A stretch of DNA of 64,000 nt from an uncultured Rhizobiaceae group bacterium (GTDB lineage Bacteria > Pseudomonadota > Alphaproteobacteria > Rhizobiales > Rhizobiaceae). Positions 1 to 7,436 of this stretch are shown piece after piece. The position numbers and the translations under genes were made by a program. Under the pieces are notes generated by a model. That model was not told the origin of the DNA, searched no databases, and was given only the letters and a program-made list of their open reading frames with translations. Positions within the stretch are counted from its first letter, which is position 1. Every line of letters starts with the position of its first letter. The stretch lies in the NCBI GenBank assembly GCA_937930845.1, contig CALHBJ010000007.1, forward strand, positions 62,001 through 126,000. Reading direction: 5' to 3'.

Positions 1-175
1 CGGGGCGTCAAAAAAACGGCGATAAGGATATGGTTCACACTTCACCAAGGGATCCTCAAAGAAACGCCGTACATCATCCAAACCAATTTTCTGCCCCGTA
101 TCCGGATTGATGATTTCGCGATTCCATTCGGGAGGGGGTTCCCAAAGGGATAAGATGGTGTGTTTGAGTTGTCAT
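1..175 (-). pseudogene. Partial gene at the window edge with an apparent frameshift; unknown function
   Basis: An ATG at 175 overlaps the stop of the upstream Imm11-like gene (ATGA overlap), so translational coupling is likely. The first codons read MTTQTHHLIPLGTP, then the frame closes. A different frame reads on as PEWNREIINPDTG and FFEDPLVKCEPYPYRRFF to the window edge, and that frame has no start codon of its own. Removing one C from the C5 run (plus-strand G run 134-138) would join the two into one protein. This is either a real frameshift or a homopolymer sequencing error. The His-His pair near the N-terminus recalls HNH/AHH-type toxin nucleases, but the visible part is too short to assign a family. 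The gene continues outside the window. Confidence 0.45.
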
Positions 176-873
176 TGAGCTTGCGCCTTCGCCTTGGCGC
201 TATAGTACTCATATTGATCTCGCAGTATGGCTTCGAGATGGGGGGGATAGTGTTTGACCATGTCTTCCAGATTATCGTCCATCCAGTCGAGCCAGACGCC
301 GATCTCGCGGCGTACATTCCACACCTCATCCACTACTTTAACGTTGGAATAGACCCGCATGTTCTTGGTATCGAGAGGCTGCAAACGCTCCCAAAGTTCA
401 TCGGAAAACACGATCGCATGTGGCCCATGAAAAAGATTTCCCCACAGATGATACCCGGTCACTTCCGACCGACTGAGATAATAGGTCTCGATACTGTGGC
501 TTTTCAGTCCGTGCAGGGGCTCGCCACTATGAGCTTTCCACCAGTGGCCGTCGAAACCTGACCGCCAGGACAGGACTGCTCCCACCCCCTGACCGGATAA
601 AAACCAATAATATTGATCTTCGACAGGTGATCCATCCTTGTTGAACATCTCAAGCGGATAGAAATGATGGACACCCGGTTCAAGGTCTTCGATAGCATCC
701 TTGACCCTTTGATTGGCAAAGGTGCCATGTTCCCCGCCGAAGATAAACTCGGTCATTTTGCGCTTGTTGAAGCGATAAGCTTTCGTGGGGATGCCTCCTC
801 TAACCCGTTCCTCGTGACTGATGTCGAAGGTAAACTCCGGGGGGCTGATTGCAAATTCTACGTATTTCGGCAT
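172..873 (-). CDS. Imm11/DUF1629-like immunity-type protein
   Basis: The protein is 233 aa, begins MPKYVEFAISPPEF, and has no signal peptide or membrane segment, so it should be cytoplasmic. The overall shape resembles the Imm11 (DUF1629) family, known as immunity proteins of polymorphic toxin systems: a middle region with a 'W...G..HGLKSHSIE' stretch, then 'GPHAIVFSDELWERL', where the family typically has an F-x-S-x-x-L motif. The ATG at 873 overlaps the TGA of the preceding 57 aa gene (TGATG), and its own stop overlaps the next start (ATGA), so it lies in a tightly coupled operon. The in-frame TTG at 876 is an alternative start. The family call is a recollection of sequence style, not a search result. 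The neighbouring toxin-like N-terminal motifs support an immunity role. Confidence 0.6.
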   Translation of the reverse strand: MPKYVEFAISPPEFTFDISHEERVRGGIPTKAYRFNKRKMTEFIFGGEHGTFANQRVKDAIEDLEPGVHHFYPLEMFNKDGSPVEDQYYWFLSGQGVGAVLSWRSGFDGHWWKAHSGEPLHGLKSHSIETYYLSRSEVTGYHLWGNLFHGPHAIVFSDELWERLQPLDTKNMRVYSNVKVVDEVWNVRREIGVWLDWMDDNLEDMVKHYPPHLEAILRDQYEYYSAKAKAQAQ

Positions 874-1046
874 CAAGAAGCTCTTTCAATCACTACTGTA
901 TTGTCATTCGCAGCATTACGAACCGCATCTGCAACGGCAAAATCGTTAGACATGGCACCCTCACCATCAGAGATGCCTGCACCATATCCGCGGTTGTATG
1001 CGTCCATTGAAAGAATCGCCAAAAAAAGTTCTTTAGAAATAGTCAC
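873..1046 (-). CDS. 57 aa protein with the N-terminal motif of the upstream lipase-like protein; truncated toxin stub
   Basis: This short gene starts at a GTG that overlaps the stop of the upstream gene (GTGA) and ends in a TGA that overlaps the next ATG (TGATG). The peptide begins MTISKELFLAILSMDAYNRG and resembles the start of the lipase-like protein at 1971-2966 (DVLYALLALDSYNR) in both spacing and the LxxDxYNR core. I remember this type of N-terminus from large alphaproteobacterial secreted or toxin-like proteins. Here it stops after 57 residues, with no catalytic domain. It is probably the remnant of a second toxin copy whose 3' part was lost and whose end was joined to the immunity gene. 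It could instead be a functional short protein, because the coupling on both sides is intact. Confidence 0.6.
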   Translation of the reverse strand: MTISKELFLAILSMDAYNRGYGAGISDGEGAMSNDFAVADAVRNAANDNTVVIERAS

Positions 1047-1768
1047 TTCTTTAACTCCGTGGAGAAGGAATTCGCACTTAAGGAATTTGCGAACCGTTTG
1101 TTAGAATCGGCATTTCCAAAGCGGTCGCCATCCAATCGATTTGGCCAAATATCGACCAACCACCCCAACACCTGCTCCAGCGGCCCTTCAGTCACCGGCT
1201 CATCGGTGATCTCCAGCATTATGGCCTTCACCGCATAGCCGGGACCGAAAGTGGCAGCGAGGTTGTCCGGGTCCACGCGCTTCACAGTTTCGGGTTTGGA
1301 AACGTCGTCAAAGGTTACAAGCAGGGGATACTGGAACCTTGGAACTTCAATCACACCCGCCGCACGGCCCTTTTTGGTCGCCACTTCGTCGAACAGACCC
1401 TTATTGATAACCCGTCCTTTGCTTCCCGAAATGCTGGCGGGTGCCACCGAGCCAACATATTCCGAACCACCGGGGCCGCGCAGCAGCGCGAATAAATAAC
1501 GCCCGTTCCCAAGATCCAGAACGACCGCCTCGCCCTTGATCTCAAGATCATATCCCATGCCCTGCGATTTAATTCGGTGCTCCCCCCAATACACCGAAGA
1601 CACCGACGCCCCTTGCACCGGGCCACCAGGTGTTTGCACAGCAATCGTCATCTTTTGCTTCCAGGCGAATACTTCTTTGTGAGGGAAAACGGCCAGCTTA
1701 AGATAGGCCCAAATAAGGAGCCCAATCAGCACAAGCGCAAGAATCCCGAGGAATTTCAGAAATTTCAT
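1043..1768 (-). CDS. Membrane-anchored hypothetical protein, paralogue of the lipoprotein at 2969-3691
   Basis: The protein is 241 aa. Residues 5-25 form one hydrophobic segment (FLGILALVLIGLLIWAYL), after which the rest is soluble, so it is probably a signal-anchored protein facing the periplasm. It aligns by eye with the 240 aa lipoprotein at 2969-3691: both have a beta-rich region with '.AVxLxL.N', then 'P.LVTF.D..K.ET...V.P..L...FG', then an 'E.TD.P.T.G' block. The lengths are almost identical. Each copy precedes a gene with the LDxYNR N-terminus, so this protein may be the immunity or accessory partner of a neighbouring toxin. That role is inferred from position only; I do not recognise the family. 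Confidence 0.7.
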   Translation of the reverse strand: MKFLKFLGILALVLIGLLIWAYLKLAVFPHKEVFAWKQKMTIAVQTPGGPVQGASVSSVYWGEHRIKSQGMGYDLEIKGEAVVLDLGNGRYLFALLRGPGGSEYVGSVAPASISGSKGRVINKGLFDEVATKKGRAAGVIEVPRFQYPLLVTFDDVSKPETVKRVDPDNLAATFGPGYAVKAIMLEITDEPVTEGPLEQVLGWLVDIWPNRLDGDRFGNADSNKRFANSLSANSFSTELKK

Positions 1769-1821
1769 ACCAGCGAACCCCGATGTTCTGCGTCTGTCAT
1801 CATCATGAACGACCTTCCCAT
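1765..1821 (-). CDS. Possible 18 aa leader ORF coupled to the downstream gene
   Basis: An ATG at 1821 lies 9 nt after a good Shine-Dalgarno (GGAGAGG) and encodes 18 residues beginning MGRSFMMMTDAEH. Its TGA overlaps the ATG of the 241 aa gene (ATGA). The gene at 1768 has no comparable ribosome binding site of its own, so the leader may load ribosomes for it. It could also be what remains of an older start region in this rearranged locus. Confidence 0.35.
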   Translation of the reverse strand: MGRSFMMMTDAEHRGSLV

Positions 1822-1970
1822 TTTATTCCTCTCCGTTGCATTGTGTGCGAACAGAAATAACCAGCAGGCCAATATCTGTAGCCGCGTATGATGCAGCATA
1901 GCCGCGCAATCGACTGCTGGCCTTTTGAAAACACGGGATCCGCGCGCAGCTTCACCGCCAGCGCACGGGC

Positions 1971-2966
1971 CTATACTTCTTTGATATCTGAAAAATGTCG
2001 CAGTTGTTGCGTGCATATGGCCCCCCAACCACGCGATATTCCCTCACGCACGAGTGGACACATTTCCCATGGGCATTTCAAGGCCGGAGTGGCGTCAGCC
2101 AAATCCTCAATTTTCTTTGTATATGATTGCACATAAAGACTGACCGCTGTTCCCAACAACGGCCCTAAAGCACGAGCACCAGCAGCAAGTTCGCCTGTCA
2201 TGCGAAATGATGTTATGGAATCAGCATCAGGAATTACAAATGGGGTGAATGAAAAACCAGGAACATCAGCCACCTCGCCCTGCAAGACCTGCTCAAGCGC
2301 CTGAATAATGGCTTCAACACCGTTTTCAACATTCTGATCTATGAAAGTATTAATGGCCGTCCTCAGCGCCATGCCGATATAAGGAATTTCGTTAAAAATC
2401 GTTGTCTGATCATTCGTCAGTGAGCCAACATACCCCGCTAAAGAGCCACCAAGCGAATGGCCTGTCAGGATAATTTCATTGGTTTGCTCGCCCTCGGCAA
2501 GCGTGGGAAATATTTTGTTTCCCGAAATCAACTCGTAGAATTTTTGAGCGTAATATGGCTGAAGCTTTGCATTCAGCGGTTCAAATGTTTCTGGGTCAAG
2601 CGCATTAAAGGACGTGAGCCGTCCTTGGACGACATCTGTGAGAAGCTCCAACAGACCTTCAGGAGTACCGGTATTGAAATCCGTTCCCCGATAGGAGATC
2701 AGATCTTGGAAACTGGATTCTTCGTCACCCGGTTTTGTCGTGTCTATTTTGTAATGAGATGCACTGAAACCAGCAGTCTGAGAGCCCAAGAGCGTTGCTT
2801 CTTCATCGTTTTCAAAACGATCAGAAGACTCCTGAAACGTAGCTGTTCCAATTTGCGAGCTAAGTTCGTTGCGATCCTTCTCCGACATCTTACGATTATC
2901 GTTGTCGCGATGCCTATTATAAGAATCGAGCGCCAGAAGCGCATAGAGAACATCTTGTTTATCCAT
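1971..2966 (-). CDS. Class 3 lipase-like protein, 3' end replaced by repeat sequence
   Basis: The protein is 331 aa. It begins MDKQDVLYALLALDSYNR, the same N-terminal motif as the stub at 873-1046. It has an alpha/beta-hydrolase core with ISYRGTDF (about residues 90-97) and a GHSLGG nucleophile elbow with Ser171, typical of class 3 lipases. No histidine follows the GHSLGG until the last 36 residues, and those are encoded by the 98 bp direct repeat copy at 1987-2084. The native C-terminus, and probably the catalytic His, therefore appear to be lost. The ATG at 2966 is preferred because GAGGG lies 8 nt upstream; a TTG at 2972 would overlap the preceding stop. Bacterial relatives include secreted or injected lipase toxins; activity of this version is doubtful. 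Confidence 0.75.
   Translation of the reverse strand: MDKQDVLYALLALDSYNRHRDNDNRKMSEKDRNELSSQIGTATFQESSDRFENDEEATLLGSQTAGFSASHYKIDTTKPGDEESSFQDLISYRGTDFNTGTPEGLLELLTDVVQGRLTSFNALDPETFEPLNAKLQPYYAQKFYELISGNKIFPTLAEGEQTNEIILTGHSLGGSLAGYVGSLTNDQTTIFNEIPYIGMALRTAINTFIDQNVENGVEAIIQALEQVLQGEVADVPGFSFTPFVIPDADSITSFRMTGELAAGARALGPLLGTAVSLYVQSYTKKIEDLADATPALKCPWEMCPLVREGISRGWGAICTQQLRHFSDIKEV
1987..2084. repeat. Direct repeat copy A (98 bp), inside the lipase 3' end
   Basis: This copy is about 94% identical to 3704-3801 (six mismatches by eye), offset by 1717 bp in the same orientation. Copy B lies upstream of the lipoprotein gene, where a promoter or 5' region is expected. Copy A forms the last 36 codons of the lipase-like gene. 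This arrangement suggests duplication or recombination of a [repeat + immunity-like gene + toxin] unit. Confidence 0.9.
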
Positions 2967-2968
2967 AC

Positions 2969-3691
2969 TCAATACCCTCTTCTATAAAAATCACCGGGTG
3001 CAACTTTTTGCGGAAACCCCTTATCAACCCCAGGTATGAGCTTCCCACTGGCATCCCGCAAAGGGAACGTTTCGCGGTAACTGGGATTGGCTTTCCACAT
3101 CACAGGGAGCCGATCACGAAACCCGCTATCGGTCGGCGCATCATCCGTAAACTCGAACCACATTCCTTTAAAACGCACATTCGACCCAAACAATCTCGGA
3201 AAGTCAGCAGGCTTCACCTCGAACAAAGTCTCGCGCTTGGCTTCATCACGAAAGGCCACCATAAGCGGGAGGAGTTTTGCGTTACCACCGATAGGCCGAA
3301 CTGGGTAACGTCCCTCCAGCGCCCGCAATTTTGGAAAATCGCCCAATTTGCCATTTGCCTTCATCCCGAATGAATCGAGTATTTGAAAGGCCCAATAATT
3401 ACCATTTGTACGCCGATTATCCGTCATATACGCATTTATGATGTAAACCGTACCCAAATTGGGCAATTCTAACGCAACAGCCTCGGCATTGGTTTTAATA
3501 TACATCCGCCCGTGTTTTTTACCGTCTGATGTCCAGCGCGTCCCCATCACTGCCGAACCCTCGACAATTTTCCCATTCACTTCTGCCTGCGCAATTACGC
3601 GAATGTTGCGTGTCACCGTATTTTCGGAAGACGAACACCCAGCCAACGCCAAAACCGCGCACAGCATTGCAATCGCGCCAAACAATCTCAT
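2969..3691 (-). CDS. Lipoprotein, paralogue of the 1043-1768 product; putative immunity or accessory protein
   Basis: The protein is 240 aa. The ATG at 3691 gives a classic lipoprotein signal peptide, MRLFGAIAMLCAVLALAGC, with lipobox LAGC and Cys19 as the lipidation site. An upstream in-frame ATG at 3745 would add 18 residues that lie partly in the direct repeat, so the shorter start is preferred; it also matches the length of the 241 aa paralogue. The mature part has 'AVALELPNLGTVYI', 'PLMVAFRDEAKRETLFEV' and 'FEFTDDAPTDSG' blocks shared with that paralogue. Its stop lies 2 nt before the lipase ATG, so the pair is co-translated. Lipoproteins in this position often neutralise a periplasmic lipase toxin. 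That is an inference; the family is unknown to me. Confidence 0.7.
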   Translation of the reverse strand: MRLFGAIAMLCAVLALAGCSSSENTVTRNIRVIAQAEVNGKIVEGSAVMGTRWTSDGKKHGRMYIKTNAEAVALELPNLGTVYIINAYMTDNRRTNGNYWAFQILDSFGMKANGKLGDFPKLRALEGRYPVRPIGGNAKLLPLMVAFRDEAKRETLFEVKPADFPRLFGSNVRFKGMWFEFTDDAPTDSGFRDRLPVMWKANPSYRETFPLRDASGKLIPGVDKGFPQKVAPGDFYRRGY

Positions 3692-3703
3692 AAATCCAAC
3701 AAT

Positions 3704-3801
3704 TCTGAAAAAAGTCGCAGTTGTTGCGTGCATATGGCCCCCCAACCACGCGATATTCCCTCACGCACACCTGAACACACTTCCCATGGGCATTTCAAGG
3801 C
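3704..3801. repeat. Direct repeat copy B (98 bp), upstream of the lipoprotein gene
   Basis: This is the partner of 1987-2084. It begins about a dozen bases upstream of the lipoprotein start, so it probably carries the promoter or 5' untranslated region of the toxin/immunity operon. It includes a run of six C and the block CATATGG. Confidence 0.9.
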
Positions 3802-4067
3802 TCGTTCGTGTTGGCGGTGAATAGATGAAGACTGATTTTGTTAAAATGAGAGACAACACCTGCGCGGCTCGTTTCGACTTGGGAAAATCAGTGCAATACC
3901 TTCCAGCCATGACACGTGTTCACCACATGTTGAGTAGGAGTTGTATCCGTTCAGCTAGCGTTCATGTTCCGTATGGTTAATTATCTGCATATTAGTTCAG
4001 ACAGGATGCACTTTGAGAATTCGTCTCTGCGCGAGCCGCCTGAACATTTATGAAAGGGTATTGTCCC
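3802..4067. other. Divergent intergenic region between the island and the secreted His/Arg-rich gene
   Basis: This stretch separates the minus-strand island from the plus-strand gene at 4068. It should hold promoters for both sides. A 51-codon plus-strand frame (3825-3980) has no clear ribosome binding site and no recognisable composition. I see no further structure. Confidence 0.5.
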
Positions 4068-4481
4068 ATGAAACCATTTTCCTCACTTATTGCTGCTGTG
4101 CTGGCATTTTCTGTTGTCGCCACGGCAATGGTTCCCGCACATGCCGCACCACTGCGCACCAATAAATCGGTTTCCAGTGACACATCCCAACTGGTGGTGC
4201 CGGTGCACAAGCGCAGGCGTTATCGCCACAGGCACGACAACAGCGGCGCAATCATTGGTGCGCTCATTGGTGGCGCGATCATAGGGCATTCCATTTCGCG
4301 CAATCGTCACTATGGAAAACGCAGATACCGCAGCAGCGGACGCTATTATCGCGGTGGTCGTCACTTCCGTGGTGGGCGTCATTACCGCAGCGGACGTCAC
4401 TATCGTCGCAACCGTCACCACCGCAGCCGCTATTACCGCAACTATCGCGGCAGCTGCCGCGCCGGTTGCTCTAACCGATAG
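4068..4481 (+). CDS. Secreted His/Arg/Tyr/Gly-rich protein with a glycine-zipper segment
   Basis: The protein is 137 aa. Residues 1-27 are a signal peptide ending MVPAHA-A. A short region follows, then KRRRYRHRHDN, then a glycine-zipper-like hydrophobic stretch (GAIIGALIGGAIIG). The rest is a low-complexity tail of RYYRGGRHFRGGRHYRSGRHY type repeats. The ATG at 4068 has GAAAGGG about 9 nt upstream; the ATG 18 nt earlier has none. Alphaproteobacteria carry many small envelope proteins of this design, with unknown roles. The His-rich tail could bind metal ions, and the strong positive charge could bind polyanions of the cell surface. A strong terminator follows, so the gene is likely monocistronic. 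Confidence 0.8.
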   Translation: MKPFSSLIAAVLAFSVVATAMVPAHAAPLRTNKSVSSDTSQLVVPVHKRRRYRHRHDNSGAIIGALIGGAIIGHSISRNRHYGKRRYRSSGRYYRGGRHFRGGRHYRSGRHYRRNRHHRSRYYRNYRGSCRAGCSNR

Positions 4482-4512
4482 ACCAAACTCAACTAATTCT
4501 CCGGGAAGAGAT

Positions 4513-4557
4513 AGCCCGCTTGCTGACAGTCTAAGGTCAGTGAGCGGGCTTTATTTT
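4513..4557 (+). terminator. Intrinsic terminator after the His/Arg-rich gene
   Basis: The hairpin AGCCCGCTTGCTGAC / GTCAGTGAGCGGGCT has an 8 nt loop and is followed by TTATTTTATT. The stem has two imperfect positions. It lies 32 nt after the stop codon. Confidence 0.85.
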
Positions 4558-4605
4558 ATTCGCTCTTGACGAGAATCGCCGTCCAATTTAGCCAATTCGT
4601 AAAGG

Positions 4606-4681
4606 GCCGCTTTAGCTCAGCTGGTAGAGCATCGCATTCGTAATGCGGAGGTCACGTGTTCGAGTCACGTAAGCGGCACCA
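4606..4681 (+). tRNA. tRNA-Thr (anticodon CGT)
   Basis: The 76 nt sequence folds as a canonical tRNA. The acceptor stem is GCCGCTT/AAGCGGC, the D-loop carries AGCTCAGCTGGTAGAGC, the anticodon stem TCGCA/TGCGG holds loop TTCGTAA with anticodon CGT at 4639-4641, and the T arm is GTGTTCGAGTCAC. The discriminator base is A and the CCA end is encoded. It reads the Thr codon ACG. Confidence 0.97.
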
Positions 4682-4892
4682 TCTTGCCCCCGCTCTTTGT
4701 AAGCCCTGCTCTTAGAAGCTTTCTGCCATTCGCCATCATTAATCAGCCGCGCCGCCTGCCCTAATTTGACCGTTAGCGCAGCCGCAAACGCCATTGGGTT
4801 GCGGCGGCAACACGCCCAATATTGACCTTGCGATTTTTTTGCATATTACTCTGTATTCAGACTGTCATACAAATTATTGGTGGGAAAACACG

Positions 4893-6629
4893 ATGTCGCA
4901 AGCTTCAGCGGCCCAGACCTTAAACGGCGCTCAGATCATTTTGCGGATGCTGGAACTGCATGGGGTTCAACATGTGTTTGGCCTGCCAGGTGAAACAACA
5001 ATCGGCTGGTACAAGGAGTGGAAGAGCAATTCCAACATTGAATTTGTATTAACCCGTGATGAGAGAACAGCGTCCTATGCCGCTGAATCCTATGCAAAAA
5101 TCACAGGTCGGCCTTGCGTTCTGGAAGCCCCAAGCCCCGGCGTCACCCATTGCACACCCGGCATTACGGAAGCCTATCTTAGCTCTGTTCCGATCATCTA
5201 TTTCAGTTCAGACATTCCCATCAACCAGGACAAAAAGCATGGTCTGACGGGTGTTGATCAAACCGCCCTGTACCAAAGCATTTGCAAGGAATCCTTTGTT
5301 TTCACCAATGCTGGCGAAATTCCCTTTCTCATGCGGCGCGCCTTTCGAGTGGCAACATCGGGAAGGCCTGCCCCTGTGCACATTCGTGTGCCAATCAATA
5401 TTTTTGGCGAAGAGGCGCTGGTGAACGACCTGTATGCGGAGCCGGAATATCAGTTTTATCCAGCCCACCGCCCGGTCGCTGATCACTCCAAGATTCGTCA
5501 AGCCATCGATATCCTGCTGAAAGCCAAGAAGCCGGTCATCGTGTGCGGACAAGGCGGGCTGATTTCCAAAGCGTCTGAAATATTGCTGGAACTGGCGGAA
5601 TTGTTGCAGATCCCGGTGGGAACAACGACCCCCGGCAAGGGCACAATTCCCGAAAATCACCCTTTGGCGCTGCGGGTCATCGGTGGCCGCGGCGGCATGG
5701 AATATTCCAACAGCTATGTTCATGACGCCGATACGGTGTTCTTCGTCGGCACAAATACGGACAGCGCAGCAACCGATCACTGGAAATTATACGGCGATCC
5801 AATGACCAAGACATTCCTGCATCTGGACATCGCCGAAGCCCATGTGGGTAACAATTTTCCACTCGCCGTGGGAATGGTGGGCGATGCCCGCGCCAGCCTT
5901 GAATATATGGTGGAAATTCTAAAGACAGAGCACCCCAAATTGCAGCGCGACACGGTGGACCTCAACCCGATCAAGGTGGAAGCTCTCAACAAGGTCTTTA
6001 ATTCCAATATTGAAATGCCGGCGGGCACAGTATCGCCGGTCAAGCTGACCCAGGCACTGGACAAGATATTGCCAGCCAACGCCATTGTCACATCCGAACC
6101 GGGTGTGAGCGCAATTTATCCGTCTGCCCTGCTCACAATCAAAGAGGCTGGACGCCGATACATCACCAATTACTCCATGGGCGCGCTTGGATATTCCGTC
6201 CCGGCCGGGCTTGGCGCTTCCTATGCCAGCGATGGTCCAGTCATATCGTTTACCGGCGATGGCTCGTTTGGTTTTGTCATAGGCGATATGGAAACGATCA
6301 AGCGCAGCGGTAAAAACGTCACCATCATCCTCACCCGCAATGACACTTTTGGCTGGATCCGTGGCGAAGCCATCCTGCTCGATGATGTGGACGAACCCTG
6401 GTCCACGGACTTTGGCGCGGTCGACTATATCAAGCTTGCGGAAGCATTTGGGTTTCAAACCGCGCGCATCACATCCGCTGACGAGATTGAATCCGTGTTG
6501 AGCGCAGCAATCGAACATGAAGGCGCAAGCTTCATTGAGATGATGGTGCCGTCGCAAGACAAGATTGTGCCCTTTGTGCCGTCCTGGGTGCGCGCCGCCA
6601 AAGCCAAGAACCTGCCCTATTTCGAATAG
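4893..6629 (+). CDS. Thiamine-pyrophosphate-dependent enzyme, acetolactate-synthase-like
   Basis: The protein is 578 aa and has the three-domain layout of the acetolactate synthase/benzoylformate decarboxylase superfamily. The N-terminal PYR domain has VFGLPGETT and the catalytic Glu57 in RDERTASYAAE. The central domain includes KKPVIVCGQGG. The C-terminal PP domain has the TPP/Mg motif FTGDGSFGF followed by the Asn in TRNDTFGW. The ATG at 4893 follows GGTGGG; an upstream in-frame ATG at 4794 lacks homology. Family members cleave or form C-C bonds next to a carbonyl (2-keto acids). The neighbours (racemase, DadA-like oxidase, TRAP importer) suggest a catabolic 2-keto acid step rather than branched-chain amino acid synthesis. 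The exact substrate cannot be read from the sequence. Confidence 0.88.
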   Translation: MSQASAAQTLNGAQIILRMLELHGVQHVFGLPGETTIGWYKEWKSNSNIEFVLTRDERTASYAAESYAKITGRPCVLEAPSPGVTHCTPGITEAYLSSVPIIYFSSDIPINQDKKHGLTGVDQTALYQSICKESFVFTNAGEIPFLMRRAFRVATSGRPAPVHIRVPINIFGEEALVNDLYAEPEYQFYPAHRPVADHSKIRQAIDILLKAKKPVIVCGQGGLISKASEILLELAELLQIPVGTTTPGKGTIPENHPLALRVIGGRGGMEYSNSYVHDADTVFFVGTNTDSAATDHWKLYGDPMTKTFLHLDIAEAHVGNNFPLAVGMVGDARASLEYMVEILKTEHPKLQRDTVDLNPIKVEALNKVFNSNIEMPAGTVSPVKLTQALDKILPANAIVTSEPGVSAIYPSALLTIKEAGRRYITNYSMGALGYSVPAGLGASYASDGPVISFTGDGSFGFVIGDMETIKRSGKNVTIILTRNDTFGWIRGEAILLDDVDEPWSTDFGAVDYIKLAEAFGFQTARITSADEIESVLSAAIEHEGASFIEMMVPSQDKIVPFVPSWVRAAKAKNLPYFE

Positions 6630-6656
6630 AACGGGTCAGGGGAAATTAAAAACGGG

Positions 6657-7412
6657 TCAGAAAAGACCCGCGCGGGGATCATCAAGCTCCAGCCGAAACC
6701 GGTCTGGAACCAATGCCTGATGAAACCAATTGACGAATGAATAGATTGAGAAAACCGGCAGCCCCGTGACCTTTCTAACGTCATGGGCGTAGGGCACCAT
6801 ATTTGTACACTCCAATACGATTGCCCCAATATCCCGGTCCGTTTGCACAATTTCCTTTGCCGCATCGATCATGTCCTGGCGACAGGCGGCAAAGTCGATG
6901 GCCTCATGGTCGTCAAGGATGGAACGGGTAAAGGCACGCCCATTGTCAGTGCCAAAAATGGGTATATCTTCCGCGTTAGCGACCCCGGCGGCCTTAAGGT
7001 GAGCAAGCGTGAGTGTTTCCTTGGAAATCGTCAGCACCGCAACCTTTTTCCCAGGCGGCAACAATGTTTGCACCATGGGAATTTGCATGAGCGAGGACGT
7101 GGCAACCGGAACAGGAATGGCTTTTGAAATTTTTTCCTGGGTAAGTGCTAGAAACCCGCAATTGGTGGTTATTCCATCGCATCCGGTTTCAACAAGTTCA
7201 TGGGCAGCAGCGATAAAATCATCCACCAGATCCATGGGGTCATGTCGCACCACCTTGTCGGGACTGGCCCCTTTCACAACCCGATACTGCACGGGAAAGG
7301 GCCATGTGGTGGCATTGCCAATGTCACCGTGGATGCGTGGGAAACGCGCTTCCAGCATCAATATGCCGAGCACGGCTCCATAAACGGACTTTCCACCATA
7401 TTCCATCGCCAT
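6657..7412 (-). CDS. Aspartate/glutamate racemase-family protein
   Basis: The protein is 251 aa. It carries the two cysteines expected of cofactor-independent Asp/Glu/hydantoin racemases and arylmalonate decarboxylases: one in ITTNCGFLAL (about residue 83) and one in VLECTNMVPY (about residue 200). The family uses the pair, or a single Cys, for proton abstraction at an alpha carbon. The start is 24 nt after the stop of the GntR regulator, so the two form one operon. A second ATG two codons downstream is an alternative start. Together with the divergent DadA-like oxidase it could interconvert D/L forms of an imported amino or hydroxy acid. The substrate is unknown. Confidence 0.85.
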   Translation of the reverse strand: MAMEYGGKSVYGAVLGILMLEARFPRIHGDIGNATTWPFPVQYRVVKGASPDKVVRHDPMDLVDDFIAAAHELVETGCDGITTNCGFLALTQEKISKAIPVPVATSSLMQIPMVQTLLPPGKKVAVLTISKETLTLAHLKAAGVANAEDIPIFGTDNGRAFTRSILDDHEAIDFAACRQDMIDAAKEIVQTDRDIGAIVLECTNMVPYAHDVRKVTGLPVFSIYSFVNWFHQALVPDRFRLELDDPRAGLF

Positions 7413-7436
7413 AGGTCTATTCTTTCGTTTTCTGGT

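Noticed and set aside
1765-2028. 87-codon frame starting MGGHMHATTATFFR below the lipase gene
   Set aside because: It begins in repeat copy A and mirrors the unlikely long start at 3745; the later part has no coding signs. Only its last 18 codons have a ribosome binding site.
3825-3980. 51-codon plus-strand frame before the His/Arg-rich gene
   Set aside because: No clear ribosome binding site and no recognisable features.
4612-4794. Minus-strand 60-codon frame overlapping the tRNA
   Set aside because: It includes the antisense of tRNA-Thr (the typical VTRTRDLRITNAMLYQLS artefact) and has no ribosome binding site.
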